Of a stretch of 64,000 nucleotides of DNA, positions 55,013 to 64,000 are shown piece by piece. Below the pieces are notes generated by a model, which was not told the origin of the DNA, did no database searches, and was given only the letters and a program-made list of their open reading frames with translations. Origin of the DNA: Acholoe squamosa (lineage: Eukaryota; Annelida; Polychaeta; Phyllodocida; Polynoidae); contig OX439038.1 in NCBI GenBank assembly GCA_949317995.1, forward strand, positions 68,090,659 to 68,154,658, in the 5' to 3' direction. The position numbers and the translations under genes are program-made. The stretch's first letter is position 1; the number at the start of each line of letters is the position of its first letter.

Positions 55013-55475
55013 TATTATGTTATATGATGTATATCATTTTCAGGTGTTTGCAGGGATTCTAAGGGAGCATGTGCTCCCTGGCCACCCCCTGGACCTGTTA
55101 CTGTTACCTGAAAGCTAACAATGTTGGGGGTACCTATTCAATGTGATGAAGTAATAGGGCCTCTCACTAAGCTACCTCTATTCTATTGTAATCACAACTA
55201 TGAAAGTGCCTCCCTCTTAGTCGTGTTTCCCCAATTCTTCTTCTATCAGAGAATGAACACTGTGCCCTGTTGACACATGCTTTTAAGGTGCGGGGATGTG
55301 TAAACATATGACGCCTTAGGGAATCTGCATGGATAAATTCTTTACCACATTGTGAACACATATACTGCTTCTTCCCTGTATGGGTCATCATGTGTCTTCT
55401 AAGACTAGCTAGACAGCTCGAAATGTCAAAAAGCCATGGATCTCCTGAAAGTGCTTTCCCACACAGACTGGGGTG

Positions 55476-57032
55476 CCGACAAAGAAACATAAGTGATCAT
55501 ATACAGGGCCTACATCCAGTCAAGACTAGACTATGGCTCTATTGTATATGGATCAGCATGCCCCAGCTACTTGGACAGGTTGAAGCCCATCCAGAACCAG
55601 GGACTGAGATTGTGCCTGGGATTATTCCGTACATCACCAGGAAAAAGTCTAGAGGTGGAGGCAAACATCGCCCCCCTCGAGCTTAGCTGAGAAATGCTGT
55701 CTCTGCAGTGCACAGTTAAAGTAAGAGCAAACAAAAGAAACCCAACATATGAGACATTGTTCACAGAAAACAATTCAGTGTAGAGGGAAAAACCGAACAT
55801 GACCCAACCATACTCCTACAGAGTAAAATGTAGCAAAATAAGATGTGATTAAAACCAGGGAAATAAAACCACCCGATAATCCCCCATGGCTACAAATGAA
55901 AACACCATAATGGACACCTGGCGGTGTACACAGATGGTTCTAAGGAGGGTGACAAAGTAGGCTATGGAGTACACACGCCATATGGCAACCTCAAAAGAAG
56001 CCTCCATCCCAAAGCCAGCATATTCACGGCAGAGGCTAGCGCCTTGCTACATGCTCTAGAATATGCCAGGATATCAACTCACCAGAAATTCATTGCCCAG
56101 TCAGACTCCAAGCCATGCCTTCTAGCAATGAACCAATATGAACCAAACAATCCATTGATACAAGACATCAGGGACAAAACGAACAACCTTGAGAAAGCAA
56201 AGATAGATGGAAACGAGGCAGCAGATGAAGCCACAAAGTCAGCACTGAAATTGACACCTTGGGAAGTCCCAATCCCACACATGGACCTGACTTCAACAAT
56301 CAAGAAATACATGGAACTGAAATGGCAAGCTGACTGGAATAAGCAGCATGAGAACAAGCTACACTCCATTCAGCCTCAACTAAAAGGAAAGAGCAAAAAA
56401 AAACTATCCAGATCAGACAAAATGAAACTAACACATCTACGAATTGGCCACACAAGGCTTACCCATGAACACCACCTGAAACATGAAGCCCAACCGATAT
56501 GCCAACAATACAAGACTGAACTCACAGTTAAGCATATCTTGCTCAACTGTCGTAGGACTGCAAGCAGCAGAAGAAAATGTCTTAAAAATGCAACAACACT
56601 GAAAGCTGTCTTCAACACAATAGAAACAAAAGAACTCCTGAACTTCCTCAAAGAATCAAGTACATATAGATTATGTATACGTATATTTAAAAAAAAAATC
56701 AAAAAGAAAATCAAAAAAGGGCATGTCCGTCAGTGTCAGGATAATGTGACTGAGCGGAAGATATGTCTACAGTTTGCGACATGTTATCTGCAAGAGGCAG
56801 CACAATAAAGAGAGGCCTAGAGCCATGAGTGGTATTTCACCGCTACGAGTCGTGTCCCACTGCTACAAGCAGACTCATAAATATATGCACACACGCACAC
56901 ACACCCATGCACTCATATGTGCAAACCCGAGGTAGGCCTGCAGCCTACCATTACTATTGAATGATTTAGAAACTTTTGAATGTTTGAGTTCCTCGATGGC
57001 CCCCAGACGTAAAACTAAACAAACAAACAAAC
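55476..57032 (+). mobile_element. 5'-truncated LINE (I group): RT end, RNase H, C-terminal motif
   Basis: The 5' part (55490-55690) encodes the end of the RT region (SRLDYGSIVYGSA...IQNQGLRLCLGLFRTSP). After stops and a frame change, 55924-56808 encodes RNase H: YTDGSKEGDKVGYG, TAEASALLHAL and SDSKPCLLAM supply the acidic residues, and GNEAADEATK the end. The usual WxPSHxG segment before GNEAAD is missing, so the domain has an internal deletion. A C-terminal LRIGHTRLTHEHHLKHE...C...HILLNC motif and a 3' UTR follow, ending in an (AAAC)n tail at 57012-57032. RNase H plus this motif indicates the I superfamily, related to the 14158 copy. Inactive. Confidence 0.88.
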
Positions 57033-57160
57033 CCTTTACCACAGTGTAAACAAACATGTAGTTTCTCTCCTGTATGGGTCAACATGTGAGTCATAAGGTT
57101 ACAGCCATCTGTGACCACTGTGTTAACTTACATGGGATTTCTCTCCTGTGTGGGTCAGTA

Positions 57161-57546
57161 GGGAGGTTTAGCAACGCCTGCCCGACCAACGCAGACTTGG
57201 AGCTGCTGAGAGGGGTAGGACGTACGTCCCTTATGTGAAAATGGCCTTTCTCATGTCCCCTAATGTATCATATTCCCCTGGCACATTGACTGAACACGAT
57301 GGTTCCCCCTTCCATTGCCAACAAGGCACATGTTTTTACTATACACTATTATGAATTATTTGTCTTTATATTGTACAATGATTGAGATATAGGTGACAGA
57401 AGTACCCCTTTTATTGGACTAGACTCAGGCCTGCCAGTGCCAGCTTCATGGTGCAGTGAGTTTTACACAACTCTTGATGACGTAGTACACAAAATAGCTG
57501 CGTCTGCGTTGATTTCTCCCCGCACTTTGGCATTGCTAAACCTCTC
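57161..57546. mobile_element. MITE, GGGAGGTTTAGC family, copy 2
   Basis: 386 bp with ends GGGAGGTTTAGCAA and the complement of GAGAGGTTTAGCAA, with the AACGCAGAC/GTCTGCGTT inner pair as in copy 1. Flanked by TA, or by AGTA if the right end is counted one base longer. It sits between the two histidines of a zinc finger in the pseudogene. Confidence 0.72.
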
Positions 57547-57654
57547 TAGTATGTGTTTCTTTAGGTTTCCTGACTGACTGAATCCTTTACCACAGTATTA
57601 ACACACATGAGGTTTCTCCCCTGTGTGGGTCCTCATGTGTGTCTTAAGGTTACT

Positions 57655-58080
57655 AGGGAGATTTTGACTATGACTATCAGAGCTGCCCAGTTAGCTCAGT
57701 AGGTTGAGCACTGGACTATTAATCTGAAGGTCGGTGGATCAAGTCCCAACACATCCACAGCTTGAGACCCTTGTCCACTTTATAAAGAATAGAATAAAAT
57801 GATTTTTCATGTTTTGGTGTTTTCATTTCTTTTATTTTCAAGTATACTGGGATCGAAAGAGATATTTAGGAACATTGGTAATGCTATGAGAGTATGGGAA
57901 GAGTAGCCGTCACTGCTCAGACTACATCCAATGACCTTCGGATCTTATAAATAGTAAACTAGGCTAGCCCACGTGGGCCCCAGTTGGCTTCCCTGACATT
58001 TACCAGCATTTACACATCTTGGCCAGGACCACAGACCCAGAGAAATCCCATCTGGGGCCCATGTGGTCGTGCTGGCTGGG
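57655..58080 (+). repeat. Right arm of long inverted repeat, with tRNA-like segments
   Basis: Plus-strand 57681-57755 reads like a tRNA: TTAGCTCAGTAGGTTGAGCA (A-box), anticodon arm CTGGACTATTAATC, B-box-like GGATCAAGTCC. A worn tRNA-like piece in the opposite orientation lies at about 57910-57970. The arm pairs with 54455-54830. The zinc-finger remains abut its inner edge and R1 its outer edge. Confidence 0.75.
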
Positions 58081-59095
58081 AATTTCCTCACTACAGGTAA
58101 ATGTCATCACAGCTCCCGCAGATAAAGAACCACTGTAATAGAAAAGGATGCCTGCCACTGATGGCTTCTCCAGTGGGGAAGAACATTTTGAATTTAAAAA
58201 ACAGTATTTTGATAGGTTTGATAGTACTGGGAATTCTAACACCACTAGTACTGCTGTGCTGATGAAGTTCATGGACCAAGTTCCTCAAGGACAGAAGCGT
58301 CTTTTCTTTTTATCATGAGATAATACATTTTTCATTTTGTAGCTGCTGAGTAAGTGAATAAAAAGGCTTTAATGTAGCTTGGTGGGAGTTGAATGAAGGT
58401 GTGGTGAGGGCAGTGGAAGCTTTAAAGTTGGGCTATCAGCTACTTTTTGGAAGGAAAATATCTACATTATCAATGACATCACAGGAGCAGGATCATCTTT
58501 TTAGGCCATGGGAGGAGAATGATAGGGTGACTCTGGAACTACCCCACATTCAGTTTACTGAGGCTTTAAATCAGGATCTACATTTTCTTTTGTACAGATT
58601 GAAGGTTTGCACACATTTCAGACATACCAGTGAATGTAAAATTCTTTTCTTTTGAAATGGACTTGGAATTTTGAAATTATCAATAGATGCCCCATCTTTA
58701 ATGGTTAAATCTACTGTAACATTGTGGGGTGTTTAGTGTTACCTGTGGGCTAGCCACTGAATCCAGTTTATCTTCCATTAAGGGCAGGGCCCAGAGCCAC
58801 CTGCAGGGCACCAATGTAACTAGGTTGCCCCAATCTGTGGCTCATCTAATCACACTGCCATTCTACTTCAAGTACACCTTCCCAGCATGCACCATAATGG
58901 GGTAAGATCATGTTCACTGCAAGCGAAAGCAGGCATCAGATTTCATTCCTGTCTGGCCAGGTGAAATGAGAGGTGGGCAGGAGTAGATAGGGGAACCGTC
59001 TCAGGTGGGAAGGTGCTGGCTAGTGGTAAAAGGAATTGGGATTGAGGCCTTATAGAAGAGGTTTTATCTGAATATGCCATTTAGTATTATAACAA
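58081..59095 (+). repeat. Dispersed repeat R1, copy 3
   Basis: Resumes R1 at ATTTCCTCACTACAGG right after the inverted-repeat arm and follows the 41525-42571 copy for about 1 kb. R2, which abuts R1 at 42597, is found here only at 61497. Confidence 0.8.
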
Positions 59096-60310
59096 ATGAT
59101 GTATGAAAAGATTAGCCAATTATTAAGTTACACACAACATTTCGATGCATTCAAATATAGGACAAAAATCTAATGATTTGCAATCCAAAGCTTTGAAACG
59201 TGAAAATCTCTGTTGTAGAACAGCTGTTATCATAACTGTCCACTATTACTAATGGGGTAACTCTATAATCTAAATGAAATGCCAAGCATATCATCAAGAT
59301 TACTAACTTTCAACACACAGTCATTCGTATAGTTATTTTACTATGGGCTCGCCCAGCAAAGTAGGGGGTCTTCCCCACAAAATTAAATTCTGGATGTTTC
59401 TACGTTAGAAATCAAATGAGTTGGCACTTTTGATCAGAGCCACTTTGTGACACTTAACAGGACTATGATGCCCGGTACATTTGATGTTCCTTTTTAATTT
59501 TGTTTCACCAAATCCCATACACCAGGCCTAAATTTTGGATCCCCTCAGATGAGGACGTCATCAAAATCTGAGATTATGAAAAACGCATTATACAATGAAA
59601 TCAGGAGCAGTACAGATGGATACTAGAGTTACTGTAAAGAGCATCTTCGGCAAGGACAAAACAGGGCTTTCCAGATGTGTCCTTGCCTATTCAAAGTGCA
59701 GGTGTTAGCTCCCCCATTCGAATGATCTAGATGAAGATTTCACTATGTATTTATGGCAACTTGTTAGGAGAAGTATTCTGCTCGACATACTTAAATGTGT
59801 ATGTACATCTCCAGCAGATCCCAAGATGTGATGGCTAAATATTTGCGTTTGGTAGCCATATATAGGGAAGATTAACCTAAAGACGGCCGTTCCTGTGCAG
59901 GTTTTCACTAAGAGATATGTATTGGCCAGTAGCTCCAAGAGTTAAAGATCCTCAGACTTCCCAACGAGAGATAATTGTTTGGGTTTTCATACCTGTTCAG
60001 TAGTATAGTATGTATCAGAACGGTGTTGTTCTCACCATGAATATGACCATAGCTGTCAAAATGGCTTTAAACACCTATTACTCACTCACTCACAAGGAAT
60101 CTGTGCGAAAATGACGATGGTTCTGTGACAATGTTGGGACAAGGATTTTACCCTTTTTTTTTTGATAATTTCACCTACCTTTCACAACTTTAAAATTTTG
60201 TCACCAATGTTTAATTTTAAAGTTTTAGAGAATTTAAACTATACAAAAGTCATAAAGACACATTCAAAAATTTTCTCACCAACCAAAAGAATGATTTTTT
60301 GGCAGAAAAT
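59096..60310. other. Gene-free AT-rich stretch
   Basis: No gene or RNA recognised. Lies between the R1 and R2 pieces and is probably part of a 2.4-kb insertion. Confidence 0.45.
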
Positions 60311-60320
60311 GGGGTCATAA

Positions 60321-60681
60321 ATTTTCCCATTGACTGCTATAGGGCTTTCTTCATTACAGCCCTTTCCCAGATAATTAAGATCGGTGACATGTCACTATTT
60401 TTACATTTCCTTCATCCCTATATATAAACCTAATGATATCCAGAGGTATAGACAAAAGTCAACACAATCCTTTTGCATTTTCCACTTCTATACATATCCA
60501 ACTATCATAATCCAAAAGTATTTGAAAATAGCAACAGAACCTGAATGGTATTTTAGCAGGAAAAAGAGGCCATAGATTTTCCCATTGACTCCTATAGACC
60601 TTCCTTCATTACACCCCTTTCCCAGAGAATTAAGCTTGGTGATATGTCACTATTTTTACATTTCCTTCATCCCTATATATA
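60321..60681 (+). repeat. Direct repeats, period 254 bp
   Basis: ATTTTCCCATTGACTSCTAT through CATTTCCTTCATCCCTATAT occurs at 60321-60426 and 60575-60681. The following words (ACCTAATGATATCCARAGGT, AAAATCAACACAACTTC) recur in part at 61155-61245. Confidence 0.8.
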
Positions 60682-61496
60682 TATGGTCGAAAATCATAGA
60701 AGGTTTGCATATGACGAATTTGTAGGTATTCCAGCCCCTAGTCTTCGAATTTTAGTTTCCCCCTCTATTTCTTCAGCTCAAAGTGTCAGGCTGGATGAGA
60801 TCTTCATGTTACATATGAGTTTTGATGGTCCCATATGCATATTTTGAGCTCCAGGGGGGTAAAATGTGCCCAAAATGACCAAAATTGTCAGGGCGAAATT
60901 GTGTCTGGGAGAATGACATTTGAGTTACAAGCCATTTTGAGGGCTTAATTTCCTACAGAAACAATCTTCATACCTCCATGAAAATCTCAGGTCCAGACTA
61001 TTTTGACCTGTAGATTAAGGAAATCACATTATCATTTATGTCAGATGTGTCCTTGCTATTGTAAAAGAAGCATACTTATAAGAATTCTCTTTCTGGGCAC
61101 ATGTCTGGGTGTATGACATGTAAGGCCCCAAATGCACACTTTCTATGATTTGTGACTATATAAACCTAATGATATCCAAAGGTATAGGCAAAAATCAACA
61201 CAACTTCTAACATCCAGATGTATAGATAAAAATCAACACAACTTCCTTACCACTCATCCACCAGCATTTGTCTTTAATATTAGTTGTATGGTCTAGTGTC
61301 ATGTACAAGCATGTTTTTTAGCAGTTAAGTACTACTCTAAAGTACAAAATCCTCACACCTCTATTCCAACACTATCAGCGTCCCAAGCCCAGGTAATACA
61401 TGTGAATGTGAGACAATTAATGTGACAGGTGGACGACTCAAGGTATATGGCCGTCTTTAGGCTAATCTACCCTAGCTGTAAAATAAAATGCTTTAT

Positions 61497-61690
61497 CACT
61501 TACATACCAATGGATGTGGAAAGAAGCAAGAAAGAGTGGGTGGAATGATAGTAGAAAGAAAATAGGAAAAAGGGAAAAAAAAGGATGAACTTTGACACAA
61601 AATTAGCCAAATAGAACACATGATGCTCATAATCACCCCAGATGTTGCTAATCAACAATGACTTGTGCACAAAATCATAGATGCCGTGCC
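61497..61690 (+). repeat. Dispersed repeat R2, copy 2
   Basis: Matches 42597-42810 in order, including CTTTATCNCTTACATACCAA at its left edge. Separated from its R1 partner (ending 59095) by 2.4 kb. Confidence 0.75.
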
Positions 61691-62040
61691 AAGAGCACAC
61701 ATATTCCATTGCTAGCAAATGGACACCGTTGGCCTTGACCTACTCCGGTATTAGTAAGTATTTATACATAACTAGTGGCTTCGCCACTAGATAGTGGGTC
61801 GCAAAAGCTTTGATAGCCATAGCTTTCATAGCCTCAAAAATTGGCACGTAACACAGCAACGGCCCCTGTATTATGTTATCCTATCCTTAAATGTACAGCA
61901 TTTGCAAACTCCCCCATGGTTTTAAGTGCCCAGTCCTGGAATGTATTAAGTGTGATGGAGAGAAATATGGAGGACTACAGTATGTTTAAAAACTCAGCCA
62001 AAAGTCAAATGATGGCTACTATACCTACATAATCTAATCC
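61691..62040. other. Gene-free stretch with a short perfect hairpin
   Basis: CTAGTGGCTTCGCCACTAG at about 61773-61791 is an 8-bp hairpin. No gene seen. Confidence 0.5.
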
Positions 62041-62044
62041 TCTC

Positions 62045-64000
62045 GATAGTTAGCACTTTTTTCTTTTTTTTCTCCTTTTTCTCTTCTTTTTTTTTCTTTT
62101 AAGGGGTGTCAAACTTGTTAATTGTATATTGATGGTCACCTACAGGGGCTTGGTTTATTCTAGTGGGTCTGGCTACAGTTTTAACAAATTGAGCATGTTT
62201 CGATCTCTTGTGTGCAAAAGTTTTTATATGAAAAAATCTTCTCATTTCAAGAATAGGGAGAGAGGCTTTTTTATGGATTTGAGCTGAGGGGGTGAGAATA
62301 TGAAGAGATAAACAGGTTTTGATACATTTGTTCTGTATACGTTGCAATTCTTCTAGGTTAGAGTTGCTGGCACCTATATCTAATATATTACAATAATCTA
62401 TAACAGGTAACATATAGCTTTTATAAATTTTCAATCTAGTGTCCTCAGACATATACTTTCTGGTTTTATGCAATAGGAAAGATTTGTGACATAATCTATT
62501 GATAATACTTCTGACATACATATTTAAATTCAATTCCTGATCTAAGATAACATCAAGATATTTATAAGAAATAACATGCTTTAAGGTATTTCCATTTAAT
62601 TTTGGGTTTTCAGTTTTTTCTTCACTGCAAATATCATAATTTTGGTTTTGGTTTCATTAATAGTAAGTTTATTTTTTGATGACCAGTAATAGAACCTGTC
62701 TAAAGCAGTATTTAAAGTAGCCTAAATTGTATCGATTGATCTTCCAGAGGCATATAGGACATCCGCATACAACATAGTGGTATGAATGTCTTCTGTTTGA
62801 ATACAATCATTTATATATAGTAAGAAAAAAGAGGGCCTAATATGGAGCCTTGTGGTTCTCCACATACCAATGAGAGTTTAGTAGACATGCATTGGTTAGA
62901 AATGGAGCATTGCTGGCGACGTGAGAAATAATTTTCAATAAGAGTCAAGTTTCTATTTCTTATGCCATATTGCTCTAATTTATCTAGGAGTATTGTATAA
63001 TTAACTGAGTTGAAGGCTTTTTTTATGTCAATAAAAGCTGCTAGTGTAATATTTTCCCTGTTTCTAGGACATCATCAACAAATTTTGAGATTGAGTCTAA
63101 AGTAGATTTCTGTTTTTGGTAACCCCCCTGATTTTTAGATAAGATTGAATTTAATTCTTAGTGGTTTGAATTAGCAGTATGAATAAGTCTTTCTAATATC
63201 TTTCCTGGGACTGGTAGGATACTGATGGGTCTATAATTTGATACATTGGTGGGGTCCCCTCCCCTTAGGAAGTGGTGTGACTGTAGCTATTTTCCAAGTA
63301 TCTGGTATTTCTCCACATTCTACACACAACTTGATGATTTTTGCAAACATGCTAGGCATGTGTATACAGGCAGCTTTGAATATATGATTAGGTAAATACT
63401 GCAGGGCTGAGGACTTAGAAGTATCAATTTCCTTAACACACTTTAAGATCTCGTCATTAGTGAAATGTAAGTCAGGCATATCTACTATACATAAGGAATA
63501 TGATGAGCAGAGGCAAGTTTGGGACCAATCTCTGCATAAAACTTGTTAATAAATTCAGAGGTATTTTCCATTGATATACATTCACCATTGTCATTAACTA
63601 AGTTAATGTTATTTGACTTGTTATTATTGGAAGGTAGAATATCCTTAATAGTGGTCCAGAATCGCTTGGAGACCTTCACATGTTCGTCTGCTAAATTTTT
63701 ATAATAATTCCCCTTGCAACATTAACCTCCTTATTGACAACATTCCTTAAATATTTGGCATTGTGCCATTTGATAATAGATAAAGATGTTCTAGCTTCTT
63801 TTAGGGCCATATTTTTGTCGTTAATATGCTCCAATAGATAGTTTGTCATCCATGGTGAGGGTTTGTCCTGAACTTTGAAGCACTTGACAGGGCATTGTAT
63901 ATCTAGCATACGTTTGAGTAAGTTCTCATAGATGTCCCAGCATTCTTGTGCATCCATACAATTATCAAATTATGTCCAGTCACAGTTTTCAAAATCATTT
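62045..64000 (-). mobile_element. CR1/L2-like LINE, decayed, continuing past the right edge
   Basis: Minus strand. From right to left: linker before RT (63957-63485), RT fingers (TNDEILKCVKEIDTSKSSA, IPDTWKIATVTPLPKG, 63479-63231), NYRPISILPVPGKILERLIH, then AAFIDIKKAFNSVN (about 63040), GEPQGSILGPLFFLLYIND (about 62850), and the C-terminal LYKSYMLPVIDYC...LQRIQNKCIKTC...PILEMRRFFHIKTF block (62533-62099). Stops and frame shifts break it, and the catalytic pairs are changed: the first motif has FN instead of FD and the YADD box reads YADV, so it is inactive. The order and the QGSILGP/LQRIQNK motifs fit the CR1/L2 group. A purine-rich tail (62045-62100, minus strand) follows the stop. The 5' part lies outside the window. 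Confidence 0.88.

Larger units (their letters stand above)
55167..57655 (-). pseudogene. C2H2 zinc-finger gene remains, split by a MITE and a LINE
   Basis: Three pieces in order on the minus strand. 57655-57550: NLKTHMRTHTGEKPHVC, a stop where the finger needs residues between its two cysteines, then CGKGFSQSGNLKKHI. 57158-57033: THTGEKSHV, a worn finger with stops and a frame shift, then NLMTHMLTHTGEKLHVC and CGKGF. 55484-55167: [32 protein letters not shown] and a short tail to a stop. Fingers follow CX2CX12HX3H with TGEKP-like linkers, so it once encoded a DNA-binding protein. A MITE (57161-57546) lies within one HX3H spacer and a LINE (55476-57032) within a finger. The N-terminal part is not seen. 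A dead gene, or cargo of the inverted-repeat unit. Confidence 0.85.

Noticed and set aside
57681-57755. Functional tRNA gene
   Set aside because: A- and B-box words are present but the acceptor stem does not pair and the B-box is altered. The segment belongs to a 0.4-kb repeat that also occurs at 54455-54830.
61773-61800. Helitron 3' end (hairpin CTAGTGGCTTCGCCACTAG with a CTAAT downstream on the minus strand)
   Set aside because: The hairpin lies farther from CTAAT than usual, and no matching TC start or rolling-circle protein is visible. The sequence is too short to support the call.

Overview
This is animal nuclear DNA, most likely from a marine invertebrate (a deuterostome such as a hemichordate, echinoderm or amphioxus, or a lophotrochozoan; I cannot settle which). 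The evidence is a low density of genes, three Ty3/gypsy elements, I-type and CR1/L2-type LINEs, tRNA-derived repeat heads, many short foldback repeats, and a decayed run of C2H2 zinc fingers with HTGEKP-type linkers. I see no intact ordinary host gene. The window is best read as layers of mobile elements.

Layout. 1-8117: a minus-strand gypsy element (element 1) with 5' LTR, tRNA-His-like primer site, a very large gag and a full pol; its 3' end lies left of the window. 8118-14040: AT-rich, gene-free, with a tRNA-Gln-like SINE head and two small repeat clusters. 14045-15260: a repeat family (here R3) made of GGTCACGTGACC-like palindromes plus a G-rich tract, with a 5'-truncated LINE inside it. 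15417-20549: tandem duplications, microsatellites and unremarkable DNA. 20550-37012: a second, related gypsy element (element 2, minus strand) with 5' LTR, gag, pol and an extra downstream coding region (ORF3, coiled coil plus zinc fingers). Its pol is split by a young plus-strand Mag-type gypsy element (element 3, 27103-32185) with identical 167-bp LTRs and a 5-bp target duplication. 37723-40480: an inverted R3 copy carrying a 2.2-kb insert with seven copies of a 20-bp motif spaced at multiples of about 180 bp. 41150-54410: LINE tails, dispersed repeats R1 and R2, foldback hairpins, a minisatellite and a CpG-rich NRF1/YY1-type promoter candidate. 54410-59095: a 3.6-kb unit bounded by about 0.4-kb inverted repeats and set inside an R1 repeat; it holds a zinc-finger gene broken up by a MITE and a LINE. 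59100-64000: further repeats and a decayed CR1/L2-like LINE that runs off the right edge.

How the parts relate. Elements 1 and 2 belong to one lineage: same gene order, same primer site, similar LTR ends (TGTAGGGG...CCATTACA), and gag proteins with long coiled coils. Element 3 is unrelated to them in detail and is the youngest event that can be ordered from the sequence. The points of most interest are ORF3 in the env position of element 2, the phased motif array at 38.0-40.0 kb, and the inverted-repeat unit around the zinc-finger remains.
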